NCBI GenBank assembly: GCA_002721815.1 | Contig: PBLQ01000011.1 | Location: 1-64,000 of the forward strand | Direction of reading: 5' to 3' | Origin: Myxococcales bacterium | GTDB taxonomy: Bacteria > Myxococcota > UBA727 > GCA-2721815 | Length of the DNA: 64,000 bases | Shown: positions 1 through 7,699 of the stretch, in pieces | Layout of the letters: each line of letters starts with the position of its first letter | Position numbering within the stretch: the first letter of the stretch is position 1 | Notes under the pieces: model-generated | Database searches by the model: none | What the model was told of the DNA's origin: nothing | Seen by the model: only the letters and a program-made list of their open reading frames with translations | Position numbers and translations under genes: made by a program

Positions 1-312
1 GCGATCACGGCCAACGCGGGTGCTGACCAAACTGCTGCAAATGATCTCATTGGCGAATTGGATGCAGCCATTGCATACATCAGTGAGAACCGTTCTGAGC
101 TGGGTGCTTTCCAAAACCGCTTGGAATACACCATCAACAACTTGAAGCAAACCGCTGAAAACCTCACTGCTTCTGAATCTCGCATCAGAGACGTAGATGT
201 TGCCGCTGAAAGTGCCGAAATGGCGCGGGCAACCGTCTTGCAACAAGCTGCCGTAAGCGTTTTGGCTCAGGCGAATCAGCAGCCACAACTGGCTCTGAAA
301 TTACTCGGCTAG
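1..312 (+). CDS. Flagellin, C-terminal part (5' end outside window)
   Basis: The frame is open from base 1 to a TAG at 310-312, so this is the last 103 codons of a flagellin that begins left of the window. The visible part is the C-terminal D1/D0 helical region: it carries ESRIRDVDVA and ends in VLAQANQQPQLALKLLG, the classic flagellin tail that packs in the filament core and is bound by FliS. It is nearly identical to the end of the complete flagellin at 780-2027, so the two are tandem paralogues. An ATG-like start inside the fragment (near 58) is not a real start, because homology continues upstream of it. Confidence 0.95.
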   Translation, partial: AITANAGADQTAANDLIGELDAAIAYISENRSELGAFQNRLEYTINNLKQTAENLTASESRIRDVDVAAESAEMARATVLQQAAVSVLAQANQQPQLALKLLG

Positions 313-333
313 AACATAATCTAGTACGAAACC

Positions 334-366
334 AAAAAGAGGGCTCATGGAGCCCTCTTTTTTTTT
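334..366 (+). terminator. Intrinsic terminator after first flagellin
   Basis: A perfect 9-bp stem (338-346 with 350-358) closes a 3-nt loop and is followed by a run of nine T. It lies 22 bases after the flagellin stop, so the two flagellin genes are separate transcription units. Confidence 0.9.
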
Positions 367-544
367 GCTGAAATTATAATCGAGACGCGGTTTCTGAGTT
401 GACTGCCATCCCAATTGAAAGCACCCACGTTTGTTTTTCATGCCAAATACCGAAACATTTGATTTTGAAATCCATCCGCCAAAGTACATGAAACGGGGTT
501 CCATCAATATCGTTACCAAAAACCTGATCGCACCACCCTGTTTC

Positions 545-560
545 ACCCATATATATGGGT
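545..560. repeat. 16-bp perfect palindrome in flagellin intergenic region
   Basis: ACCCATATATATGGGT reads the same on both strands. A second CATATATATAGG-like copy follows at about 570-581, so the region looks like a pair of operator half-turn repeats. Whether it is a regulator site or part of an mRNA hairpin cannot be decided from sequence alone. Confidence 0.55.
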
Positions 561-779
561 CGCTCGTACATATATATAGGTGAATCATTTTAAGGGTTTA
601 GCCCGATCCGTTTTTTTGCTCCTCAAATACCTGAAAAATTTGTGACTTCTTTTTTTTTTTAAAAGTTTTTTTAACGAAAAAAAAATCGGTGACGAAAAAA
701 GCTTGTGACAGCAGAGAGCCCCACTCTCTTTGAACCATAAAAATAAGAAAGCACCAGGCTTCATACAGGAGAACCCACC

Positions 780-2027
780 ATGGTAATGTCAATTTTAAAT
801 AATATTTCTTCATTAAATGCACAACGCTCCCTCTATAACTCCGGTCGCGACCTACAAAATACAATGGGCCAACTCTCATCCGGCACCCGAATCGTACGTG
901 CCAGTGATGATGCCGCAGGCTTAGCAATTAGTGAGAAACTCCGTGCTGAAATCCGCGGCATCAACCAAGCGACACGGAACACTCAAGATGCAGTGAGTAT
1001 GATTCAAACGGCTGAAGGCGCGATGGAAGAGATTCACGCAATGCTTCAACGTATGCGAGAACTGGCAGTTCAAGCATCAAATGACACCCTGGAACTCAAT
1101 GATCGCGCTTTTATTAACGATGAGTTAGGTCAGTTAGCGGAGCAAATTAATGACATCGGTGACAGAACAGAATTCAACGGGAAAACCCTTTTGGCAGGGG
1201 CATTGTCGTCACAGTTGAGTACAGCTTCTGAAGTTGTGCCCGGCAGCATTATCCATACTTCCGATGGTACAGCAGTAACCAACGTTGACGTTTCCGGGGT
1301 TAACAACGCAGCAACAGCACCAATGACTTTAACTTTAACGGGCGATACCACTTCAAATACGCTGACTTTAACGGACGCTGTCAACGGGATTACGCAAAAT
1401 TTGTCAATCGCAGCCATCAATGCAAACAGCTCATCAACATTGGACTTTTCTGTCTTAGGGGTCAAAATCACGATCGCAAGTAATGTTGGCTCAACTTCGA
1501 CCGAAATTATTCAAGGATTTACGCAGGCGACCAATAATGAAATCGTTATTGCCGGTGCACAAACTGCTGGAACAGGAACCATGGAGTTCATGACAGGTCC
1601 GGACGAAGGGGATACCATGAATGTGTCATTCCGAAACGTCAAAATCGAAACGACCAACAATGGTGGAGCAACCGAAATGGCTGCACTCCATGCCAGATTA
1701 TCCGAATTCACCAACGCCATTAACGCCAATGCGGGTACCGACCAGCTAGCCGCCGAAAATTTGATTGGCGAACTCGATGACGCGATCGCGTATATCAGTG
1801 AACATCGTGCCGAACTGGGGGCGTTTCAGAACCGAATGGAATACACCATCAATAACCTCCAGCAGACTTCGAATAACCTGGTGGCCTCAGAAAGCCGAAT
1901 CAGAGACGTAGACGTCGCTCAAGCAAGTGCAGATTTAGCCAAATCCACCGTTCTACAGCAGGCTGCCGTAAGTGTTTTGGCCCAGGCCAACCAACAGCCG
2001 CAGTTAGCTTTGAAATTGCTTGGCTAA
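780..2027 (+). CDS. fliC: Flagellin
   Basis: Structural subunit of the flagellar filament, exported by the flagellar type III system and polymerised under the FliD cap. The 415 residues have the expected layout: N-terminal D0/D1 helices (about residues 1-145, with SLNAQRSL, GTRIVRASDDAAGLAISEKL and MLQRMRELAVQASNDT), a Ser/Thr/Ala-rich variable D2-like centre (about 146-290), and C-terminal D1/D0 helices ending QPQLALKLLG. The ATG at 780 is chosen because AGGAG sits eight bases before it; the in-frame ATG at 786 is too far away. The Thr/Ser-rich centre offers many sites for O-glycosylation, fitting the glycosyltransferases downstream. Paralogue of the truncated flagellin at the left edge. The gene symbol is generic; the copies cannot be numbered here. 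Confidence 0.97.
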   Translation: MVMSILNNISSLNAQRSLYNSGRDLQNTMGQLSSGTRIVRASDDAAGLAISEKLRAEIRGINQATRNTQDAVSMIQTAEGAMEEIHAMLQRMRELAVQASNDTLELNDRAFINDELGQLAEQINDIGDRTEFNGKTLLAGALSSQLSTASEVVPGSIIHTSDGTAVTNVDVSGVNNAATAPMTLTLTGDTTSNTLTLTDAVNGITQNLSIAAINANSSSTLDFSVLGVKITIASNVGSTSTEIIQGFTQATNNEIVIAGAQTAGTGTMEFMTGPDEGDTMNVSFRNVKIETTNNGGATEMAALHARLSEFTNAINANAGTDQLAAENLIGELDDAIAYISEHRAELGAFQNRMEYTINNLQQTSNNLVASESRIRDVDVAQASADLAKSTVLQQAAVSVLAQANQQPQLALKLLG

Positions 2028-2048
2028 TCAGGGACTTAGAAAGTTCTA

Positions 2049-2079
2049 AAAAGGGGGGCTCGCTGTCCCCCTTTTTTTT
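2049..2079 (+). terminator. Intrinsic terminator after second flagellin
   Basis: A G-run at 2053-2058 can pair with CCCCC at 2067-2071 around a 8-9 nt loop, flanked by A-run and T8 tails. It lies about 20 bases after the flagellin stop and just before the fliD promoter. Confidence 0.85.
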
Positions 2080-2080
2080 G

Positions 2081-2108
2081 TCAAGCTTTCGCAAGGGCAT
2101 GCCGATAA
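2081..2108 (+). promoter_or_regulatory. Sigma-28 (FliA)-type promoter for fliDS
   Basis: GCCGATAA at 2101-2108 is an exact copy of the enterobacterial sigma-28 -10 element. TCAAGCTT at 2081-2088 matches the -35 consensus TAAAGTTT at six of eight positions, with a 12-nt spacer (11 is typical). It starts two bases after the preceding terminator and 32 bases before the fliD ATG. Sigma-28 control of late flagellar genes including fliD is well known; its use here is inferred from the motif and position. Confidence 0.75.
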
Positions 2109-2139
2109 AATGGATGAAGATAGCTGAGGAAAGCATTTT

Positions 2140-3528
2140 ATGAGTACATCCAATCACTTAGACATCGTAAAATCCATGGGGGTTGGCTCTAGCTTCGATA
2201 CGCCCAAATTGATCTCCGGATTGGTCGAGGCAGAACGCTATAAAATTAATGCGGTAGAGACAGCGAAAGAGAATGTCGAAACAAAATTGTCCAGTCTCGG
2301 CACCATCATCACCAGTGTTCAAGGTTTAAAAACCGCATTCCAAGCTTATGAAAACATGGGTCCCATCACACTTACCTCTGCTTCAAACCCCACAGGGTTT
2401 TCAGTCAGTGCCAAAGAGGGCGCAGTAGAAACCAATTACGATATTCAAGTGAACGCATTGGCAAAAGTAGCAAAAGCGCAGTCACTGAATATTGCAGACA
2501 CCACCACCACGCCCGGAACCGGAACCCTGGATCTGGCAATCGCAGGACAAACCTACAGTATCAGCATCGCTGCTACCGATAACTACGCGGCGATCGTCAA
2601 TAAAGTTAATGCCTCCGGCGCCCCAATCACTGCCTCGCTGATTCAGAATGCAGGTGCTGGCGCCAACGAAAACTACATCACGCTCACCACGGCGGATACT
2701 GGCTACTCAACTTCGGGAACAGTCAGCGATGCCCTGAGCATTACCACCGACAGCCTCGGGATTTTTAATACGAGCGCCCGCGCGAACTACATCACGCAGG
2801 AAGCCACCAATGCACAAATAACTGTCGACGGAAATTTAACCTTTATCAGGAGCTCAAACACCATTACCGACGCCCTGCCCGGCCTGGATCTTAACTTACT
2901 CAGTACAACATCCAGCGCAGAAACGCTCAACCTGACGGTCGATACATCCATCACTCAAACAAATGTACAAACCATGATCGATTTCATCAATGATACGATC
3001 ACCCTCTTGTCAGCAGAAACAGACAACACTCCCGGAACAGACACGCAGAAAACATTTGCTGCAGACTCCACCCTTAGGCGTTTACAAAGGGACTTAGCCA
3101 ATATCGTTTCCAAACAAGTCAATCCCAGTGCTAGCATTCGAGGTTTAATGGACATGGGGATTTCGAGCGATTCAACCACAGGCTTGATCACCATTGATAG
3201 CACGAAGTTTGCAGCAGCCCTTAACAGCAACTCTAGAGAATTAAACGAAGTTTTCACAACGGCCACCAATGGTATCATCGACCACATGATCAGCTTCGAA
3301 AGCACCATGAATCACAGTCTCGACGGTATTCTAACCAATAAAAAAGGTGGTCTTGAAGACAAGGTGAAAAAGTATGAAGACAAGATCCTTGATCTTACAG
3401 ACTACATTGAAAACTATGAAGCAAGACTTCTGAGACAGTTTACTGCAATGGAAGAAAAAGTAAGCGCACAAAACGCAATGAAATCTTACATTGAAATGCA
3501 AATGGACCTATTGAAAAAGGATGATTAA
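2140..3528 (+). CDS. fliD: Flagellar hook-associated protein 2 (filament cap)
   Basis: FliD forms the cap at the filament tip and guides flagellin folding and insertion. The 462-residue protein has a FliD_N region near the start (about residues 12-115; GSSFDTPKLISGLVEAER, then a helical stretch before the variable part) and a FliD_C region (about 220-450) ending in a long coiled coil with LLRQFTAMEEKVSAQNAM, the hallmark motif. Length is typical of the family. The start has a GAGGAAA ribosome site about ten bases upstream and lies just after a sigma-28-like promoter. fliS begins on the base after its stop codon, so the pair is co-translated. Many Thr/Ser/Asn residues in the centre resemble the flagellin centre. 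Confidence 0.95.
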   Translation: MSTSNHLDIVKSMGVGSSFDTPKLISGLVEAERYKINAVETAKENVETKLSSLGTIITSVQGLKTAFQAYENMGPITLTSASNPTGFSVSAKEGAVETNYDIQVNALAKVAKAQSLNIADTTTTPGTGTLDLAIAGQTYSISIAATDNYAAIVNKVNASGAPITASLIQNAGAGANENYITLTTADTGYSTSGTVSDALSITTDSLGIFNTSARANYITQEATNAQITVDGNLTFIRSSNTITDALPGLDLNLLSTTSSAETLNLTVDTSITQTNVQTMIDFINDTITLLSAETDNTPGTDTQKTFAADSTLRRLQRDLANIVSKQVNPSASIRGLMDMGISSDSTTGLITIDSTKFAAALNSNSRELNEVFTTATNGIIDHMISFESTMNHSLDGILTNKKGGLEDKVKKYEDKILDLTDYIENYEARLLRQFTAMEEKVSAQNAMKSYIEMQMDLLKKDD

Positions 3529-3909
3529 ATGCGTGCAAACAATCTGTACAAACAACAATCGCTAAAAACAGCATCACAAGAGCAAATAATGATTCTGTTA
3601 TTTAAAAAAGCATTAGCTAATCTAAAGGTCCTTGAAAAAGGTGACTTAAAAGACACGCCAGACGAGCATTTTAAACTAGGGGAAAACACCATAGACATCG
3701 TCGTGGAATTACGTCAAACACTCAATCACGACGTAGCCCCAGAACTCTGCAAACAGTTGGAAGACTTATATAACTACATCATCTCTAGGCTCGCAGTCGG
3801 TCTCACCAACTACGAAGCGAAGCCTTTCAAAGAAAGCATCAACGTACTGGAGCCAATCGTTGAGGCATTTACAGCAGCGGTACAAAACGCAAACCAGCAA
3901 ACCAGCTAA
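3529..3909 (+). CDS. fliS: Flagellin export chaperone FliS
   Basis: FliS binds the disordered C-terminus of flagellin in the cytoplasm and prevents premature polymerisation. The 126 residues match the family in size and pattern: an N-terminal Y-x-x-x motif (NNLYKQQSLKTASQEQIMILLFKKAL), four helices, and the conserved LYNYIISRLAVGLTNYEA segment. It abuts fliD and its TAA shares a base with the ATG of the next gene, a glycosyltransferase. That overlap ties glycosylation to the flagellin chaperone at the level of translation. Confidence 0.93.
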   Translation: MRANNLYKQQSLKTASQEQIMILLFKKALANLKVLEKGDLKDTPDEHFKLGENTIDIVVELRQTLNHDVAPELCKQLEDLYNYIISRLAVGLTNYEAKPFKESINVLEPIVEAFTAAVQNANQQTS

Positions 3910-5855
3910 TGAAAAAAAGAATCCGACACATATCAACGACCCTTCCGCCAGATATTCGGTCAGCTGCCACAATGTTGGACCGAGACCATAATTCTGGGGA
4001 TAATGCGAAAGAGTTGTACCTCAGCTTATCAAAATCGATAAGCTCAACAACCAAACTTAAAAAAACACTAAAAAAAAGCCACTTCAAAGCCGTGGTGAAA
4101 AACTTTATTTACGGTGCCGCGCTTTATCTCGACAACAAAAAAGACGAGGCCCTGCCATTACTAATCGATTCCCAAAAAAGCGCCGAGAACTGGTTCATAA
4201 ATTACCTAGCGGGTCTATGCCTTATTGACTTCAACCGTATAGAGGATGCTAAGCCAATAATTGACAAGGGTATAAAGCTTAACGAAAACTCCGCGGACCT
4301 TTGGCATCTGGCGGGCGTTTATCATCAAACAAAACAAGATGAGAAAACAGCGTGTAATGCTTACAAGCGTTCCATTGAGATAGAACCAAACAGGTCTCAT
4401 ACGCTTACCAATCTCGCAACTGGACTTGAGAAACTAGGACAATTAACAGAAGCACTCGAACATTCTTCGCGCGCGTTAGAGTTGACTCCAAACGCGCTAC
4501 CCCTTCTGCACAATCACGCGCACATTTTAACCAGACTCGGCAAATTCAATGAAGCGACCATCCTTTTTGAGCATATTGCTAAACAAACAAACGCCTCGCC
4601 TATAAGTATCTCTTCATTTTTCTACAACCAACTTTTCAATGGAGAAAAACTAGATCTCAAGACCATTGAAAAGAACATTGTTTTTGGCAAAAGCTTTCTA
4701 AATCGGTACAACCCCATCGACCTTAAATCGACGCCTTTAAATGGTCGGCGATTACGGGTAGGCTACATTTCAGGTGATTTCAAACGTCATTCCTGTTCAT
4801 TTTTTATCGAACCGATTCTCAAACACCACACTTCCCAGATTGAAACCTTTTGTTTCTCATTGACGAATTTCGTTGACCAATTCACCCATCATCTTGCCCA
4901 ACTACCAGATCACTGGTTTGACATGAGCCAGCTTACTGATCAAAAAGTCACAGAATTCATTCGCAGTAAAGAACTGGACATATTAGTGGACCTCTCTGGC
5001 CACACGGCACACAACCGACTCAGCCCTCTTTGTGAGCGAGCTGCTCCGATCCAAATGAATTATCTCGGGTTCCCACGAAGCACCTGGCTGCCTACCATCG
5101 ATTATCGCTTGGTGGACTGGCACACCGACCCTGAAGGTTACGATAGCCACACAACCGAGTCGTTATTACGCTTGCCAGAATCTTTTCTTACGTACCAACC
5201 CCTTTTCGGCGCACCACCGATTGAAGAACCTCCATGCCTTCAAAATGAAGAAATCATCTTCGGTTCTTTTAACAATCCTCTTAAACTGAGTGATGAGACG
5301 CTACGACTATGGCAACTCATTCTACATGAGGTTCCAAACAGTAAACTCATGCTCAAAGGGATTCTGTTTCGTCACGAATTCTTAAGAAATCAAGTCATCG
5401 AACGTTTTGCGAAGCATAAAATATCAGCCGAGCAACTTCTTATTTTGCCACCGACTGAAGGCGATGCTGAGCATCTCTCTTCTTACAACAAAATGGATAT
5501 TGGGTTAGATCCGTTCCCTTACCATGGCACCACCACAACCTTCGAAGCTCTTCTGATGGGGACGCCAGTCATCTCCCTGTGTGGTGAAGAGCACATGAGC
5601 CGAGTGGGAAAAAGCATTCTCAGCAATATTGGCGCACAAGAGCTTATTGCCCAATCAGACGACGAATATATTGAAATTGCGAAATCATTGGCTAAGGATC
5701 GAAAGAGAGTTTTGTCCTATAAAAGTTCCTTGCGTGACAGGCTCTTGAAATCAACTTTGTGTAACCACCAAAGGTTCGTATCTTTCTTAGAACGTATTTA
5801 CTTTCACGTTCATGAGCACCACTGTAACACTTCACGTTCAAACATGAGTGCGTAA
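3909..5855 (+). CDS. TPR/GT41 O-GlcNAc-transferase-like protein, copy 1
   Basis: Predicted cytoplasmic glycosyltransferase of family GT41 (SPINDLY/OGT type), which moves a sugar such as GlcNAc from a UDP-sugar to Ser/Thr of proteins. The 648 residues have TPR repeats at about 60-240 (ADLWHLAGVYHQTKQDEK and following units) and a two-lobed catalytic region at about 275-630. Visible hallmarks: GYISGDFKRHS near 283 (region of the catalytic-lobe His in human OGT), LDILVDLSGHTAHNR, APIQMNYLGFP, and YHGTTTTFEALLMGTPV near 538. It overlaps fliS by one base and is followed 14 bases later by a paralogue. By context the substrate is probably flagellin, or FliD; that is inference. Sugar donor unknown. 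The gene looks more AT-rich than those right of 9900. Confidence 0.85.
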   Translation: MKKRIRHISTTLPPDIRSAATMLDRDHNSGDNAKELYLSLSKSISSTTKLKKTLKKSHFKAVVKNFIYGAALYLDNKKDEALPLLIDSQKSAENWFINYLAGLCLIDFNRIEDAKPIIDKGIKLNENSADLWHLAGVYHQTKQDEKTACNAYKRSIEIEPNRSHTLTNLATGLEKLGQLTEALEHSSRALELTPNALPLLHNHAHILTRLGKFNEATILFEHIAKQTNASPISISSFFYNQLFNGEKLDLKTIEKNIVFGKSFLNRYNPIDLKSTPLNGRRLRVGYISGDFKRHSCSFFIEPILKHHTSQIETFCFSLTNFVDQFTHHLAQLPDHWFDMSQLTDQKVTEFIRSKELDILVDLSGHTAHNRLSPLCERAAPIQMNYLGFPRSTWLPTIDYRLVDWHTDPEGYDSHTTESLLRLPESFLTYQPLFGAPPIEEPPCLQNEEIIFGSFNNPLKLSDETLRLWQLILHEVPNSKLMLKGILFRHEFLRNQVIERFAKHKISAEQLLILPPTEGDAEHLSSYNKMDIGLDPFPYHGTTTTFEALLMGTPVISLCGEEHMSRVGKSILSNIGAQELIAQSDDEYIEIAKSLAKDRKRVLSYKSSLRDRLLKSTLCNHQRFVSFLERIYFHVHEHHCNTSRSNMSA

Positions 5856-5869
5856 GAGGTCAACCCGGC

Positions 5870-7699
5870 ATGGCCATATCGTTTGAAATTTTATTCAATC
5901 AGGATTTCAGCAGCAATCATGACTTGGTGTTTTCTTCTAATGCGCCGCATCAAATCAAAGAGGCAAACAGAGCTTGGCAGGAAAAGAAATTCAGCAAAGT
6001 CTGTCTTAGTTTGCGTGCATTAAAAGATAATTTCGAAGATGACGCCTACTTTTGGCTAATTTACGGTCGCAGCCTTATTGAATTAAAAAACTACCATGAA
6101 GCATTAAATTGCCTCGAGAGAAGCATCGAACTCAATGCTGAAAAGGCAGACACACACCACTTTAAAGGCGTGGTCCATCAACATCTTTCCCAATACCAGG
6201 ACTCCAAAAAATGTTACCTTTCTGCACTGTCTTTACAGGCCGAACGGCCTCTTACCTTAAGTAATCTCAGTTGTATTGAAGAGGCCCTTGGAGATATTCA
6301 AGGTGGAATGGAATATGCGGAACGCGCGATCCACCTCAACACCACCGATACGGCCCTGATTCATAATTATGGAATCATGTTAGCAAAAAACGGCCAGGTA
6401 AAAGATGCGATCGGTTGGTTTAAAAAAAATACAGTAAAACAAAGACCTTTTCCTGAATCACTTAGCTCGCTTCTTTATCACCAACTTTTTCTTACAGAGA
6501 AGGAAGACGGCAAAGACGCTGCGGACAATACGCGGTTGGTGGCATCAACATTTTCAAAAAACACCTATCGTCAAACAAGTCGCCCTTCTAACACAAAGAA
6601 GATTAAAATCGGTTACATTTCGTCTGACTTCAGACGGCACTCCTGTGCTTTCTTTATCGAACCCATACTGAGGCATCATTCGGACGATTTCGAAGTCTAC
6701 CTTTTCCACAACAGCCCCGTTTCAGACGACTACACCAAACATTTACAAACTTTAGTCCCCCATTGGTTCGATATTTTCTATGAGACGGACAACGAACTTA
6801 CAGAGTTCATACGTAAGCAAGAATTAGACATTCTCATAGATCTCAATGGCCATACAGGTGGAAACCGTTTGGCCGTGATCGGACAACGTGTTGCGCCGGT
6901 TCAAATAAATTATCTTGGGTACCCACAAAAGACTTGGCTTCCGGAAATGGACTATCGCTTGGTGGATGAGCTTACTGATCCAACAGAAACGGAACGGCCA
7001 AATGGGGAAACTTTGTTACGAATGCCTTCAACGTTTCTTGCTTATGAGCCCTTAATTGGGAGCCCCACAATACAACCACCACCAGTGCATCAAAATGGCC
7101 ATATCACCTTTGGTTCTTTCAACAATCCGATGAAAATAGGTCCCGAAACGGTTTCTGTGTGGTCAGAACTCATGCGCGCTGTTCCACAGTCCATCATTAA
7201 ACTCAAATCGCACTGTCTACGCAGTGAAAACCAGCGCATAAGAATCACCCAGCTCTTTACGAACGAAAATATTGCTCCTGACCGGATTTGTTTTTTAAAC
7301 CCCGTTGATAATGATACCGAACACTTAGATGCCTATAATTCCATTGATATTGCTCTAGATACTTTTCCGTATAATGGCACCACCACTACTCTCGAAGCGT
7401 TATTAATGGGAACCCCCGTACTGACACTCCGCGGTACGAGTCACCGTTCCAGGGTCAGCTACAGCATTCTTGCGAATCTAGGATTAAATGAATTCGCCCC
7501 TGAAACAGTTGAGGACTTTGTTAGCCAAGGTATGCTGCTCTCCAAAAATCCTCAATATCTTGGAGCTTTGTCCGCCTCTTTGCGATTTTTGTTGTCCAAG
7601 TCGCCGCTCAACCAACATCAGGTTTTCATTGAAAACTATGAAAACCTTTTAAAACAAACATTAATCCCAATCCTTGAATTAGCGCAGAGTCACCAATGA
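5870..7699 (+). CDS. TPR/GT41 O-GlcNAc-transferase-like protein, copy 2
   Basis: Second GT41 protein, 609 residues, same architecture as its neighbour: TPR units at about 30-190 (YFWLIYGRSLIELKNYHEAL and following), then catalytic lobes with GYISSDFRRHS near 247, LDILIDLNGHTGGNR, APVQINYLGYP, YRLVDELTDP and YNGTTTTLEALLMGTPVL near 501. The pair arose by tandem duplication but has diverged throughout, most in the N-terminal TPR part, so they may recognise different sites or flagellins. A GAGG ribosome site precedes the ATG at 5870. The end overlaps the next gene by four bases (ATGA). Role in flagellin modification is inferred from location; no donor specificity can be read. Confidence 0.85.
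   Translation: MAISFEILFNQDFSSNHDLVFSSNAPHQIKEANRAWQEKKFSKVCLSLRALKDNFEDDAYFWLIYGRSLIELKNYHEALNCLERSIELNAEKADTHHFKGVVHQHLSQYQDSKKCYLSALSLQAERPLTLSNLSCIEEALGDIQGGMEYAERAIHLNTTDTALIHNYGIMLAKNGQVKDAIGWFKKNTVKQRPFPESLSSLLYHQLFLTEKEDGKDAADNTRLVASTFSKNTYRQTSRPSNTKKIKIGYISSDFRRHSCAFFIEPILRHHSDDFEVYLFHNSPVSDDYTKHLQTLVPHWFDIFYETDNELTEFIRKQELDILIDLNGHTGGNRLAVIGQRVAPVQINYLGYPQKTWLPEMDYRLVDELTDPTETERPNGETLLRMPSTFLAYEPLIGSPTIQPPPVHQNGHITFGSFNNPMKIGPETVSVWSELMRAVPQSIIKLKSHCLRSENQRIRITQLFTNENIAPDRICFLNPVDNDTEHLDAYNSIDIALDTFPYNGTTTTLEALLMGTPVLTLRGTSHRSRVSYSILANLGLNEFAPETVEDFVSQGMLLSKNPQYLGALSASLRFLLSKSPLNQHQVFIENYENLLKQTLIPILELAQSHQ

Larger units (their letters stand above)
313..779. other. Intergenic region between two flagellin genes
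   Basis: There are 467 bases with no convincing gene; short minus-strand open frames here lack coding character. After the terminator the region holds a perfect 16-bp palindrome (545-560), a related AT-rich copy just downstream (about 569-582), and a low-complexity block at 650-700 with T11, T7, A9 and A6 runs. The promoter of the second flagellin must lie here, but I cannot find a clear sigma-28, sigma-54 or sigma-70 match. The Shine-Dalgarno sequence AGGAG for that gene is at 767-771. Confidence 0.6.

Noticed and set aside
601-690. Sigma-28 promoter before the second flagellin
   Set aside because: CCCGATCC near 603 and ATCGGTGA near 685 are too far from GCCGATAA, and no matching -35 is present.
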